Source: Bacillus sp. REN3
GTDB taxonomy: Bacteria; Bacillota; Bacilli; Bacillales; Cytobacillaceae
Assembly: GCF_017912555.1 (NCBI RefSeq)
Contig: NZ_JAERSD010000031.1
Coordinates: 1-36,887, forward strand
Length of the DNA stretch: 36,887 nucleotides
Direction of reading: 5' to 3'
Below are positions 1-7,651 of the stretch, in pieces. Position 1 is the first letter of the stretch; the number at the start of each line of letters is the position of its first letter. The translations under genes were made by a program, and so were the position numbers. The notes beneath the pieces were generated by a model. It saw nothing but the letters and a program-made list of their open reading frames with translations, ran no database searches and was not told where the DNA came from.

Positions 1-115
1 TCAGCTACTGAGCGTCTTGGCACTTACTCAGATTGGACTTTCACCAACTAGCAATTAACGGCTTGCCTGGGCACGCGGAAATCCAAAGAAAATGAACATT
101 TCTTTTGAAAATGCA
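1..115. other. window-edge sequence, unassigned
   Basis: I cannot assign this stretch. Two plus-strand reading frames enter from the left edge and stop early: one at base 51 and another at base 58, the latter ending in the residues QIGLSPTSN. Either could be the 3' end of a gene that lies mostly outside the window, or neither may be coding. The tRNA promoter begins just downstream. Confidence 0.25.
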
Positions 116-144
116 TTGACACTGAATTGATATCTATGTATTAT
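116..144 (+). promoter_or_regulatory. sigma-A promoter of the tRNA-Met/tRNA-Glu unit
   Basis: The -35 TTGACA (116-121) and -10 TATTAT (139-144) are separated by 17 bases. Transcription would begin near 151, about 25 bases before the mature tRNA-Met. No gene lies between the promoter and the tRNA. Confidence 0.8.
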
Positions 145-175
145 ATTTCTTGTGCCTTAAAAACAATCTCTTCAT

Positions 176-252
176 GGCGGCGTAGCTCAGCTGGCTAGAG
201 CGTACGGTTCATACCCGTAAGGTCGGGGGTTCGATCCCCTCCGCCGCTACCA
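176..252 (+). tRNA. tRNA-Met (CAT), elongator type
   Basis: A complete 77-base cloverleaf. The acceptor stem GGCGGCG (176-182) pairs with CGCCGCT (242-248), followed by discriminator A and an encoded CCA (250-252). The anticodon loop TTCATAC carries CAT. The first acceptor pair is a G-U wobble rather than the C-A mismatch of initiator tRNA, so this is an elongator methionine tRNA. It resembles the trnSL-Met gene of B. subtilis. A lysidine-modified tRNA-Ile also has CAT, but the stem sequences here are of the Met type. Confidence 0.95.
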
Positions 253-338
253 ATAAGACGCAGGCGACTGCCTAGCTCCGACATGTACTGAAAAAAATGC
301 AGTGACGAAGAACTTTTACCTGGCACTGCCCACTATGC

Positions 339-410
339 GGCCCCTTGGTCAAGCGGTTAAGACACCGCCCTTTCACGGCGGTAACACGGGTTCGAATCCC
401 GTAGGGGTCA
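339..410 (+). tRNA. tRNA-Glu (TTC)
   Basis: A 72-base cloverleaf. The acceptor stem GGCCCCT (339-345) pairs with AGGGGTC (403-409), with discriminator A at 410. The loop CTTTCAC gives anticodon TTC. The CCA end is not encoded, unlike the neighbouring tRNA-Met, so it must be added by nucleotidyltransferase. It lies 86 bases downstream of tRNA-Met and is probably cotranscribed with it. Confidence 0.95.
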
Positions 411-420
411 TCGACATGAA

Positions 421-454
421 AAACCTCGCACTTTTAAAAAGTGCGAGGTTTTTT
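421..454 (+). terminator. intrinsic terminator of the tRNA unit
   Basis: The arms AACCTCGCACTTTT (422-435) and AAAAGTGCGAGGTT (437-450) form a long perfect stem followed by a T run to 454. The flanking A run at the 5' side lets it also act for the convergent deaminase gene on the minus strand. Confidence 0.9.
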
Positions 455-510
455 CATTTTGACTGGCTGTCCATATTGCGGAAGGAAGAGCCCTATCCTA
501 TCCTTTCCTT

Positions 511-966
511 TCATTCATTGTTCTTTTCCCAGAGCTTCATCGGATTCTGCTGGTCCTCTTGCAAAGGCATTTGCGCCATGTGCATTTCTCGTTCCGCTTT
601 CTGTTTCTTTAGTTCCTCATATATAAACCTGGATTTCCCTAATCCTGCATTCGCCGCGTCTTCCGCCGACTGACAGTAATAGACTTCTTTTATTCCCGCA
701 AAGTACATGGCGGTCAGACACATAGGGCATGGCTCCCCGCTTGCGTACATAGTAAAACCTGATAAATCATCTGTTTTCAGCAGTTCCTGCGCGCGGCGAA
801 TGGCAAGCAATTCAGCGTGCCCGCTCACATCATGCTTTTTATGTAATTCATTCACCCCTTCAGAGATTGCCTGATTGCCCTTAGCCAGCACGGCGCCAAA
901 TGGCTGGCCACCTTCCTTCACATTATCCAAAGCCAATTCTACCGCCCTTTTCATGAGTGGATCCAT
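511..966 (-). CDS. nucleoside/guanine deaminase-like protein
   Basis: A 151-residue zinc-dependent deaminase of the cytidine deaminase fold. The HAE motif (H50, E52) and the PCPMC motif (C80, C83) supply the zinc ligands and the catalytic glutamate. The C-terminal part (SRFIYEEL, then a stretch ending KLWEKNNE) follows the pattern of B. subtilis guanine deaminase GuaD rather than the tRNA deaminase TadA, so hydrolysis of guanine to xanthine is the best guess; related family members use other bases. AAGGACGG sits 5 bases before the ATG, and ATG at 954 is an alternative. The gene is not part of this locus in B. subtilis as I recall it. It lies between the tRNAs and yabR and reads towards the tRNAs, which suggests a local insertion. 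A 33-bp tandem repeat lies just upstream. Confidence 0.82.
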   Translation of the reverse strand: MDPLMKRAVELALDNVKEGGQPFGAVLAKGNQAISEGVNELHKKHDVSGHAELLAIRRAQELLKTDDLSGFTMYASGEPCPMCLTAMYFAGIKEVYYCQSAEDAANAGLGKSRFIYEELKKQKAEREMHMAQMPLQEDQQNPMKLWEKNNE

Positions 967-982
967 GGAAACCGTCCTTTCT

Positions 983-1082
983 CCTTCTGATTAACAGGCT
1001 TTTTCCGTCCATTGCCCTTCTGATTAACAGGCTTTTTCCGTCCGTCGCCCTTCTGATTAACAGTCTTGTCAGCCTCCCTTGG
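983..1082. repeat. 33-bp tandem repeat, three copies, the last diverged
   Basis: Copies start at 983, 1016 and 1049, giving an exact 33-base period. The shared core is CCTTCTGATTAACAGGCTTT, followed by a short T/C-rich tail; the third copy diverges after CTTCTGATTAACAG. Read on the minus strand, each unit carries a Shine-Dalgarno-like AAGG. The array occupies the leader of the deaminase gene, 17 bases upstream of its start codon. Confidence 0.9.
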
Positions 1083-1106
1083 GTCCAGACGGGACCAATT
1101 AAAAAC

Positions 1107-1137
1107 AGTATACAATAAAGGCCCATCGGCATGTTAA
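1107..1137 (-). promoter_or_regulatory. possible promoter of the deaminase gene
   Basis: On the minus strand a -35-like TTAACA (1132-1137) and a -10 TATACT (1107-1112) are separated by 19 bases, longer than ideal. It would place the 33-bp repeats in the untranslated leader. Confidence 0.35.
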
Positions 1138-1289
1138 GGGAATCCCGGCAAGTCCTTAACAACGCAGGCCTCCCCTTTACGGGCCATATGGCTGGCCGGC
1201 AGACGGCGGTTCTTTCTCTTTTCTTACCGCTTAACTTTTTACCCTGGCTGGACTTCATTCTAGCTGCCCGAACATTTTTCCTGTTCGCT

Positions 1290-1317
1290 AAAAAAGGCGA
1301 GCCTTTGCGGCTCGCCT
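1290..1317 (-). terminator. terminator after yabR
   Basis: On the minus strand AGGCGAGC (1317-1310) pairs with GCTCGCCT (1302-1295), with a 7-base loop and then a run of T residues. It lies about 50 bases beyond the yabR stop and closes the yabR end of the operon. Confidence 0.85.
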
Positions 1318-1365
1318 CCCGATAGCAATGTTTCTGCTATTTATCTATATCCACTTAGCAGCTAG

Positions 1366-1812
1366 TTACCCTCTTCTGGCTCCTCTTCCGCCACGTTTCG
1401 ATTCGGTGTGGCGTTTCAGAGATGAAAGGCGGTCTTCGCTATCCTTCAAGAACTTTGCCATTTTGGCTTCGAAGTTCTCAGGACGGGCGTTGCGGTTGTC
1501 GTTCGATCTACCACCGCGTGGACGCTGGGAATACGGCCTTGAATCAGATCGTTCCGTCCTTGCTGGTCTTTCAGGCCTGTCAACGGCCTTTTTGATGGAT
1601 AAACCGATTTTGCCGTCTTTTTCCACATTGATTACTTTTACTTCCACCTGGTCACCCACTTTAAGGTGATCATTGATGTCCTTAACGTAATTGTCTGCGA
1701 CCTCACTGATGTGAACCAGTCCGGTTGAGCCTTCCGGCAGCTCCACGAACGCCCCGAAATTTGTAATTCCTGTTACCTTCCCCTGTAACTTGCTGCCTAC
1801 TTCGATTGACAT
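1366..1812 (-). CDS. yabR: S1-domain RNA-binding protein YabR
   Basis: A 148-residue protein. Residues 1-75 form an S1 RNA-binding fold with the typical GKVTGITNFGAFVEL and GLVHISE motifs. The rest is a basic, arginine- and glycine-rich low-complexity tail, longer than that of the 128-residue B. subtilis YabR. Such single-S1 proteins bind RNA and associate with ribosomes; the exact role of YabR is unsettled. AGGAGG lies 12 bases before the ATG, a rather long spacing. It follows divIC by 74 bases, as in B. subtilis, and ends at a terminator. It is clearly an S1 protein; the functional role is inference. Confidence 0.93.
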   Translation of the reverse strand: MSIEVGSKLQGKVTGITNFGAFVELPEGSTGLVHISEVADNYVKDINDHLKVGDQVEVKVINVEKDGKIGLSIKKAVDRPERPARTERSDSRPYSQRPRGGRSNDNRNARPENFEAKMAKFLKDSEDRLSSLKRHTESKRGGRGARRG

Positions 1813-1886
1813 AAAAAAGTTTTGCCTCCTTAAAGATATAAAAAATCAAACTTACATTATATTATACAAAATTTTTAAAAAGAGTG

Positions 1887-2285
1887 TCAATAAGACGAGT
1901 CTTTTGATTGTTTTTTCTCTTTAGGAAGGTTGAAGATGATCTCATTTTCCTTTGAAAGCAAATATTCCTTTCTTGCCAGCTTCGCGATGTACTCTTCATC
2001 ATTCAGCTTCACGATTTCCTCATTAAGTACTTCTTCCTTCTTTTTGAGGCTCTCCATCTTATCCTCGAGCTTTGCCTTTTCAGCTTTTTTCGCTTCAAGG
2101 GCAGCAGTCTGGGAGATGAATGTTGAAATCATTAAGGTCGAAATGACCGTTGCAAATAGAGCAAAGACTGCGAGGCGCCGGTACAGCAGCTTTCGCTTCC
2201 TTGTTTCTGCAATTCCAGCTTTTTCGCGCTGCTGCACATATTGGTTCTCGAGCTTCGCTATGTTCCGTTTCCTGATGACACTCAT
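1887..2285 (-). CDS. divIC: cell-division protein DivIC
   Basis: A 132-residue bitopic membrane protein of the FtsB/DivIC family. A basic cytoplasmic N-terminus (1-38) precedes one membrane segment (about 39-58) and an external coiled coil (about 60-96) rich in K, E and L. The C-terminal part contains EYIAKLARKEY, matching the conserved DivIC segment. In B. subtilis it works with FtsL and DivIB in the divisome at the septum. AGGAGG lies 9 bases before the ATG. It is immediately downstream of yabQ (19-base gap), as in other Bacillus species, so septum formation and sporulation genes share an operon. Confidence 0.95.
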   Translation of the reverse strand: MSVIRKRNIAKLENQYVQQREKAGIAETRKRKLLYRRLAVFALFATVISTLMISTFISQTAALEAKKAEKAKLEDKMESLKKKEEVLNEEIVKLNDEEYIAKLARKEYLLSKENEIIFNLPKEKKQSKDSSY

Positions 2286-2304
2286 CCCCGCAGTCCTCCT
2301 TACA

Positions 2305-2937
2305 TTATTTTTTTAGTTTTCTCAACCATTTTATCGGCATTAAAGAGTAATTCTTTACAACCAAAAGAATTCCTGCCATTTTATTATATAACTTCTCGAC
2401 GCTTTTTTTAAGTGCTTTCGGCAAAAGTTTCCAAATTAGTAATAAACTCAACAAAAACGGTTTCATCAAGATTTTCACTGACCATAGTAAAACGGCAAGA
2501 AGCCATTTCACAATCACATAAAGGCCTCTTCCCGTCAAAATTGCCAGTGATAGGGCGCCGGCAGCAAGAAATTGAAGCGGCCGCACAATGATAGCCCTGA
2601 AAGCCTTCACTAAAAAAGCATAGACGTTCACCGTCAGCAATATAAGGGCTTCCAGCACTTTCAGGTACAGATTTTTCAACAGGCTCTGGTAAGCCGCGAA
2701 TCCACATAATAACGCAAGGAAAATATAAAAACGCAATTCTCCTTTATTCACGGAAAACAATACATAGAAGACAAGCAAACCTTGCACCAGCCAGAATAAT
2801 AGATCATTGATGAAAACAATCCAGCTTTTTCGCTTCGCCCTTCTCAAGAACCGGTTATGTGTATCAAACGAAGCGCCGAAAAAACAGCCCATCCCAATCA
2901 TGGCGAGCATCGTCAAAAATTGGGTCGAGAGCGTCAT
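2305..2937 (-). CDS. yabQ: spore cortex biosynthesis protein YabQ
   Basis: A 210-residue hydrophobic protein with about five predicted membrane segments (near 1-20, 40-60, 68-88, 95-115 and 125-170) and a basic C-terminus ending RKLKK. The N-terminal segment STQFLTMLAMIGMGCFFGASFD is typical of the YabQ family. In B. subtilis YabQ sits in the outer forespore membrane and is needed for cortex formation. Its start overlaps the end of yabP by 4 bases (2934-2937), so the two are translationally coupled. The B. subtilis yabP-yabQ pair is sigma-E dependent; I could not fix a matching promoter here. Confidence 0.93.
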   Translation of the reverse strand: MTLSTQFLTMLAMIGMGCFFGASFDTHNRFLRRAKRKSWIVFINDLLFWLVQGLLVFYVLFSVNKGELRFYIFLALLCGFAAYQSLLKNLYLKVLEALILLTVNVYAFLVKAFRAIIVRPLQFLAAGALSLAILTGRGLYVIVKWLLAVLLWSVKILMKPFLLSLLLIWKLLPKALKKSVEKLYNKMAGILLVVKNYSLMPIKWLRKLKK

Positions 2938-3233
2938 CTGAATAACTTGCTAAAGAAGCCTTTAGCTTTCTCCCCATGCTGGTCATCCAGATAGATCAAG
3001 TCAAAAATCTTCCCTTTGATCGAGACGACCCCTTTATCGACATCAAGATTCTTCATCTGCAGGTTCTGGCCTTTGATCGCCAGGAAGCCCATCACAGTTT
3101 CCAATAAAAACTCCTCGTTATCGAAGCTTTCAACCTGCTTTACGCCAGTAATCTCCAGTGTCCGTCTGCCTCTCATCACCAAATCATGGTCAGGCAGGTT
3201 TTTCGTCTGGTTTGGATCATAATATTGGCTCAT
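2934..3233 (-). CDS. yabP: sporulation protein YabP
   Basis: A 99-residue YabP/YqfC-family protein. The segment RRTLEITGVKQVESFDNEEF and the later VVSIKGKIFDLIYLD are family hallmarks. YabP is needed for spore development in B. subtilis, in the mother-cell pathway together with YabQ; its biochemical role is not known. GGGGGA precedes the ATG by 7 bases. The gene overlaps yabQ by 4 bases, and an 89-base gap separates it from rqcP, which leaves room for its own promoter. Confidence 0.93.
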   Translation of the reverse strand: MSQYYDPNQTKNLPDHDLVMRGRRTLEITGVKQVESFDNEEFLLETVMGFLAIKGQNLQMKNLDVDKGVVSIKGKIFDLIYLDDQHGEKAKGFFSKLFR

Positions 3234-3322
3234 CCGCTATCCCCCATAATCGCTTAATGCATTTTTGTATATGTCTATGAGTGATGCAGGGATAATAGAA
3301 CAAGCCTTATGGACTGTCCCGG

Positions 3323-3592
3323 TTATTCCTCGTTATCCGGGATTCTGTCCTCACCAAGGATTGTATACATCTCGGCGGCCTCATCTTTCCGGGATGTTTC
3401 CTGGATCTTTTCGATTTTAGCAGTAACGACTTTTTGGCCGAAACGGATTGACAGCTCGTCGCCGACCTTCACGTTCGTGCTCGCTTTGGCAGGAATCCCG
3501 TTCACTGAGATCCTTCCCTGATCGGAAACTTCTTTTGCCAATGTCCGTCTTTTGATCAACCGGGATACTTTTAAGAATTTATCCAGCCTCAT
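3323..3592 (-). CDS. rqcP: ribosome quality control protein RqcP (YabO), S4 domain
   Basis: An 89-residue protein whose first 60 or so residues form an S4 RNA-binding domain (MRLDKFLKVSRLIKRRTLAKE, then a GxISVNG turn). The C-terminal tail is acidic. The B. subtilis homologue YabO/RqcP binds the obstructed 50S subunit with RqcH and supports alanine tailing of stalled nascent chains. GGAGG lies 10 bases before the ATG. It follows yabN by 55 bases and precedes yabP, the usual order. Confidence 0.93.
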   Translation of the reverse strand: MRLDKFLKVSRLIKRRTLAKEVSDQGRISVNGIPAKASTNVKVGDELSIRFGQKVVTAKIEKIQETSRKDEAAEMYTILGEDRIPDNEE

Positions 3593-3647
3593 CTTTCCTA
3601 AACCTCCATTTCATAATTGGTTCCATTTTCCTTTGAAGATATTGCCT

Positions 3648-5111
3648 TTATAATCCTTTTGCCTTCGCTTCATCCCAGAACTTGTCCAGTTCCTCAAGAT
3701 GATAATCGCTGACAGGCCTGCCATTTTCAGCTGCCTTTTCTTCAATATAGGCAAATCGGCGCATAAATTTCTGGTTCGCCTTGAATAACGCCTCTTCCGG
3801 GTTGATATCATAGTGCCTTGCGAAGTTGACAAGCGCGAAAAGCAGATCGCCGAATTCGAGCATGGCATCATCCGAATTTCCTGCTTGAGCAATCTCCTCG
3901 GCGAGCTCGCCAATTTCTTCTTTTACTTTCTCAAGGATTGGAGCCACTGTATTCCAGTCAAAACCCACTTTGGCAGCCGCCTTTTGTAGCTCTGCCGCCT
4001 TCAGCAGGTTTGGCAGCCCTTTTCCTGCTCCTTCCAGCAGCGATTTCGGGGCGCCTCCTTTTTCCTGTTCCTTAATTTCCTGCCAGTGCTTCATGACCTC
4101 TTCTTCATTTTCAGCCGTCTTGTCGCCGAATACGTGCGGATGTCTGCGCACCATCTTCGCAGAGATGCCTTCAATGACGTCATCGATGGTAAAATAACCC
4201 TCATCCTCGCCTATTTGGGCATGGAGCACTACCTGGAGCAGGACATCCCCCAATTCTTCAATCATGTGGTCGATATCATCATTGTCGATTGCCTCAATCA
4301 ACTCGTACGCTTCTTCAATCAAATACTTCTTCAATGACTGATGGGTTTGTTTCTTGTCCCACGGGCAGCCGTCCGGGCCGCGCAATTGCGCGATGATTTC
4401 CCTGAACTTGCTGAAATCCTTATATCTGATTTCTTCGTCGCTGACCGGCGGAACATAAACGGAGGTGAGGTTGCTTAACTCCATTTCCCTGTCCAGCTCA
4501 TACAATGGGACCCGCCTGATGACTTCATCCTTGCTTCCTGCTGCAGTAACAATGAAGACATTATAATCATCAGGCAATTTTTCCATCAAGGTCAGCTTCA
4601 CTTCTGATGCGACAAAGGAATCGTATACCTGGCCGATGATCGTATGGTTGTTGAGGAGCAGCGAATCCCTGTAGAGCCCGGTGCCGTCAAGGAGCTGGAA
4701 ACCTTCGATTGGATCGATGGCAAGTGCCTGGAACATTGCGTCAAGAAAGCTTTGCCCGCCGCCGATTTCGATTCTAACCCCTCTTTCCGGCCCTCTTTCC
4801 AGCAGGAGCTGTACCGTCCTTTCAGCAATCAATGGATGACCTGGAACGGCATAGGTAATCGGTCCGCCTTGGGCTTCAGCGAGCAAGGTTTCTGTTATTT
4901 CCTCGTATACCTCTGCGAACTGGCTATGCTTTTCATAAATGGCATCGAATGAATGATAGCGCAGGCCTTCAGCTTCAAGTGCAGGAACGACAGGATGCTC
5001 TTTCGTCCTTAGAAACAGATTTTCCTCCTGTTTCAATCTTTTATATACTCCTAGAGGAAGCTGGTCCACATCCCCGGCTCCCAATCCGATGATCGTGATT
5101 TTATTTGTCAT
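3648..5111 (-). CDS. yabN: YabN: tetrapyrrole-methylase-like domain fused to MazG pyrophosphohydrolase
   Basis: A 487-residue fusion, close to the 489 residues of B. subtilis YabN. Residues 1-225 are an SAM-dependent methylase-like domain (IIGLGAGDVDQLP at the N-terminus, YAVPGHPLIAE near 87-98). Residues 235-487 are MazG, with GCPWDKKQTH (248-257) and the metal-binding EELGD (285-289), repeated in a second half with EFGDLLFALVN. MazG hydrolyses nucleoside triphosphates to monophosphates and is thought to clear abnormal nucleotides. The reading frame is open back to 5228, but the start at 5111 has GACAGGAGG about 9 bases upstream and aligns with the family. It overlaps the end of yabM by 4 bases (5108-5111), implying coupling. 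Confidence 0.94.
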   Translation of the reverse strand: MTNKITIIGLGAGDVDQLPLGVYKRLKQEENLFLRTKEHPVVPALEAEGLRYHSFDAIYEKHSQFAEVYEEITETLLAEAQGGPITYAVPGHPLIAERTVQLLLERGPERGVRIEIGGGQSFLDAMFQALAIDPIEGFQLLDGTGLYRDSLLLNNHTIIGQVYDSFVASEVKLTLMEKLPDDYNVFIVTAAGSKDEVIRRVPLYELDREMELSNLTSVYVPPVSDEEIRYKDFSKFREIIAQLRGPDGCPWDKKQTHQSLKKYLIEEAYELIEAIDNDDIDHMIEELGDVLLQVVLHAQIGEDEGYFTIDDVIEGISAKMVRRHPHVFGDKTAENEEEVMKHWQEIKEQEKGGAPKSLLEGAGKGLPNLLKAAELQKAAAKVGFDWNTVAPILEKVKEEIGELAEEIAQAGNSDDAMLEFGDLLFALVNFARHYDINPEEALFKANQKFMRRFAYIEEKAAENGRPVSDYHLEELDKFWDEAKAKGL

Positions 5112-6733
5112 TTCCTGCTGCCTCCTGTCTTTTTTGAAAATAGCTGGGCAAGTCTGCTCCCAAAGGGGAGTGCCGATAATTCCTCCTCCTGCAGTGCCTT
5201 CGTTTTGATCAATATCATGAAATAACACAAGGCGCCAAGGAGAACACCGCTAAATGCCTGAATAGTGGCGGCAAGCCTGTCTGGTTCAATGGCATGGTAA
5301 AGAAAATGAGTCCATTTCGTGTATAGGCGCAAAAGTACAGCCATTACTGCTGAAGCAAAAAGGATCTTGACCGAAAAACCAATGGACAGGATCCGCTGGC
5401 CGAGAACCAATCTCAATTTTAAGAGCAGGATTGCCAACACGGCAAACATCGATAACAATGTAGCGTATACAGCACCCATCGTCCCTGATGGAGGGATGAA
5501 ATATAGATTCAGAATGTATTTCAGACCGAAGCCGGAAAGGATGGCCATTGCCGGGAACATCGGCTTGTCAAGTCCCTGGAGGATGCTTGTGACCGTTAAG
5601 ATCAAAGACCCGAATAAGATCGTAAGACTAAGAAGGCCTATTACATCCGAGCCGCTGTCATTCTCGAACAACATGATATTTACTGGCGCAATGATGCTAT
5701 ATAACCCCGCTGCTGCGGCTGCGCCAAAAAGCAGGCTTGTCTGGAGAGCGAGCAGGACTTTCTGGAGGATGTGATCCATCCTGTTCCTGGCCTTTTCTGC
5801 AGATATCGCGGGAACCAGGCTTAATGACATGGAGGTCGCTACGACTGTTCCAAGCTGGACCAGCGGCTGGCCTCTGTCAAATATTCCTTTGGCCGTTTTC
5901 GCCTCATTGGCTCCAAGACCTGTTTCCAATAATAAAGTGTAGAGATTCAGTGAATCAGCGAGCTGGAACAGGATGAGCAGCATTCCGCTGACGCTGATGG
6001 CGAACCCCTGGACAATAAGCGCTTTGATCACTGAAGCGCTGTCTGCAAAAAGCTCCTTCCGCTTCAATGATCCAAAAGGATTGCTGCGGCGCTTTTTCCA
6101 GAAAAAAAAGCCAAGGACCATCATCGAAACGATTCCTCCGGTCACGGAGCCAAACACCGCTCCGCCACCCGCGAAATACAGGGAATATCCCTTCTGGACG
6201 AACAAGGCTGATAAAAAAAGAATCGTTGTCACACGCACGGCTTGTTCCGCCACTTGCGATACCGCAGTCGGCACCATATTCCCCTTCCCCTGGAAATAAC
6301 CACGGAAAACAGAAATGAAGGGAAAGAACAAAAACAACAGAGACACGATCCTGAACAGCAAGCCGAGCTCGCGGTCCCCCATCATTCCAGCCATCCAATC
6401 TGAACCAAAATAAAAAAGAGCGAAGAGAATGACGCCTAAAAGCCCAAGGGAGAAGAGGGAGATGGCCAGCAGCCTATCAGCTTTCCCCTGGTTCCTTCCG
6501 TCCACCTGCTCTGTATACAGTTTGGAAATGACAACGGGAAAACCATAGGTCGATAACACAAGGACAATCCCATAAAACGGATAAACCTGTTGGTAGATAT
6601 AAAAACCGACATCCCCGACAATATTCTGGAAAGGGACACGGTAAACCGCACTCAATATTTTCGTGATAAGGGCAGCCATTGTCAGGATCATGGCTCCCTT
6701 CACTAATTGCCTTGAATCTGCAACGGGCTTCAT
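5108..6733 (-). CDS. yabM: MOP-superfamily polysaccharide/lipid flippase YabM
   Basis: A 541-residue integral membrane protein with about 14 hydrophobic segments, of the same family as SpoVB and the MurJ-type flippases. N-terminal AALITKILSAVYRVPFQNIVGD and the later FRGYFQGKGNMVPTAVSQVAEQ are characteristic. B. subtilis YabM (532 residues) lies at the same place; its substrate is not established, with cell-wall or spore-envelope lipid intermediates the likely class. GGAAGGAGGTGG gives a very strong ribosome binding site. An extended -10 promoter lies 35 bases upstream, so yabM probably heads the operon that continues through yabN, rqcP, yabP, yabQ, divIC and yabR. Confidence 0.92.
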   Translation of the reverse strand: MKPVADSRQLVKGAMILTMAALITKILSAVYRVPFQNIVGDVGFYIYQQVYPFYGIVLVLSTYGFPVVISKLYTEQVDGRNQGKADRLLAISLFSLGLLGVILFALFYFGSDWMAGMMGDRELGLLFRIVSLLFLFFPFISVFRGYFQGKGNMVPTAVSQVAEQAVRVTTILFLSALFVQKGYSLYFAGGGAVFGSVTGGIVSMMVLGFFFWKKRRSNPFGSLKRKELFADSASVIKALIVQGFAISVSGMLLILFQLADSLNLYTLLLETGLGANEAKTAKGIFDRGQPLVQLGTVVATSMSLSLVPAISAEKARNRMDHILQKVLLALQTSLLFGAAAAAGLYSIIAPVNIMLFENDSGSDVIGLLSLTILFGSLILTVTSILQGLDKPMFPAMAILSGFGLKYILNLYFIPPSGTMGAVYATLLSMFAVLAILLLKLRLVLGQRILSIGFSVKILFASAVMAVLLRLYTKWTHFLYHAIEPDRLAATIQAFSGVLLGALCYFMILIKTKALQEEELSALPFGSRLAQLFSKKTGGSRK

Positions 6734-6767
6734 CGCCCACCTCCTTCCAATTTATCTATCAAACCGT

Positions 6768-6776
6768 ATTATATCA
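6768..6776 (-). promoter_or_regulatory. extended -10 promoter before yabM
   Basis: On the minus strand TGATATAAT (6776-6768) matches the extended -10 form TGnTATAAT. No good -35 is seen because the spoVT terminator lies just upstream. Confidence 0.6.
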
Positions 6777-6790
6777 TAAACGGAAACAGG

Positions 6791-6818
6791 AAAAGGGGCA
6801 GCCTTGGAAGCTGCCCTT
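6791..6818 (-). terminator. terminator after spoVT
   Basis: The minus strand has AGGGCAGC (6817-6810) pairing with GCTGCCCC (6802-6795), then a T-rich tract. It separates spoVT from yabM. Confidence 0.82.
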
Positions 6819-6847
6819 TCAGGATTGTGATCTCGAATGAATGCTTA

Positions 6848-7384
6848 TTATTGCTCCATTTGCCTAGCAAGGAAACCTGCAGCCGTTTCAACTGCTTTTT
6901 GTTCGACTTCACCCAGTGAACCTTCTTTTGAGAAGATGATGACCGCTCCAATTGGATCGCCATTCGCAATGATCGGCCCAATTGTGTAAGAAGAAACAGA
7001 CTCTTCAATTCCTTCAACAAGCGCGATATTCGATTGTTGGTTCACAAGGGTGGAACTGCGGTCTTCCATTGTTTTCTCGATCAGTTCACCGATGTTCTTG
7101 TTCAAATAGTCTTTCTTTGATCCACCAGCTACTGCGATATAAGAATCCCTGTCGCAAATCAATACAGGATTGCCAAGGCTGTCGTACAATGCCTCTGCAT
7201 ACTCTTTCGCAAAATCGCTAAGCTCGCTGATCGGGGAATATTTCTTTAAGATGACTTCTCCATCGCGGTCCACGAAGATTTCAAGTGGATCCCCTTCACG
7301 GATACGGAGTGTTCTTCTGATTTCTTTTGGAATGACGACACGACCTAAATCATCGATACGACGCACAATACCAGTTGCTTTCAT
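6848..7384 (-). CDS. spoVT: stage V sporulation protein T, AbrB-family regulator
   Basis: A 178-residue transcription factor, the same length as in B. subtilis. Residues 1-50 are an AbrB-type swapped-hairpin DNA-binding domain (MKATGIVRRIDDLGRVVIPK), closely like AbrB encoded further along. Residues 56-178 form a GAF domain that ends in AAGFLARQMEQ. SpoVT modulates sigma-G dependent genes in the forespore. The frame is open to 7405, but the ATG at 7384 has GAGG upstream and matches the family start. A sigma-G type promoter lies about 85 bases upstream. It stands alone between mfd and yabM with its own terminator. Confidence 0.96.
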   Translation of the reverse strand: MKATGIVRRIDDLGRVVIPKEIRRTLRIREGDPLEIFVDRDGEVILKKYSPISELSDFAKEYAEALYDSLGNPVLICDRDSYIAVAGGSKKDYLNKNIGELIEKTMEDRSSTLVNQQSNIALVEGIEESVSSYTIGPIIANGDPIGAVIIFSKEGSLGEVEQKAVETAAGFLARQMEQ

Positions 7385-7469
7385 CCAACGTTGCCTCACT
7401 TTCATCTGATGATTATTTTTGGTAATGACAATTTACACCTTTATTAATTATCCTTACCAAGTTTGAACT

Positions 7470-7499
7470 TAGTATCTTTCATATGGAAAGTTCTATGCA
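7470..7499 (-). promoter_or_regulatory. sigma-G type promoter of spoVT
   Basis: On the minus strand TGCATA (7499-7494) and GATACTA (7476-7470) are 17 bases apart. They fit the forespore sigma-G pattern, with one mismatch in the -10 (CATACTA is usual). B. subtilis spoVT is sigma-G dependent, which supports the call. Confidence 0.6.
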
Positions 7500-7651
7500 T
7501 TACTAAAAAGTTTTTTCTTTACAGTGATAAAGGTGGCAAAAACGGATAAACCTTCCAGCTCCGATTTGCATGCACTTATTGGAATACCCTTGTCCCTCTC
7601 TTTTAAAACACCTTTTGCTTTACATTAGTGTTACATATTGTTTCCATATGT

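Noticed and set aside
302-673. Plus-strand ORF of 123 codons
   Set aside because: It runs through tRNA-Glu, the terminator and then antisense to the deaminase gene.
967-1140. Purine riboswitch controlling the deaminase
   Set aside because: I looked for the three-way junction core and found only the tandem repeats.
923-1258. Minus-strand ORF of 111 codons with repeated RRATDGKSLLI
   Set aside because: The apparent peptide repeat is the 33-bp DNA repeat read in frame; no ribosome binding site and no family resemblance, and it overlaps the deaminase start.
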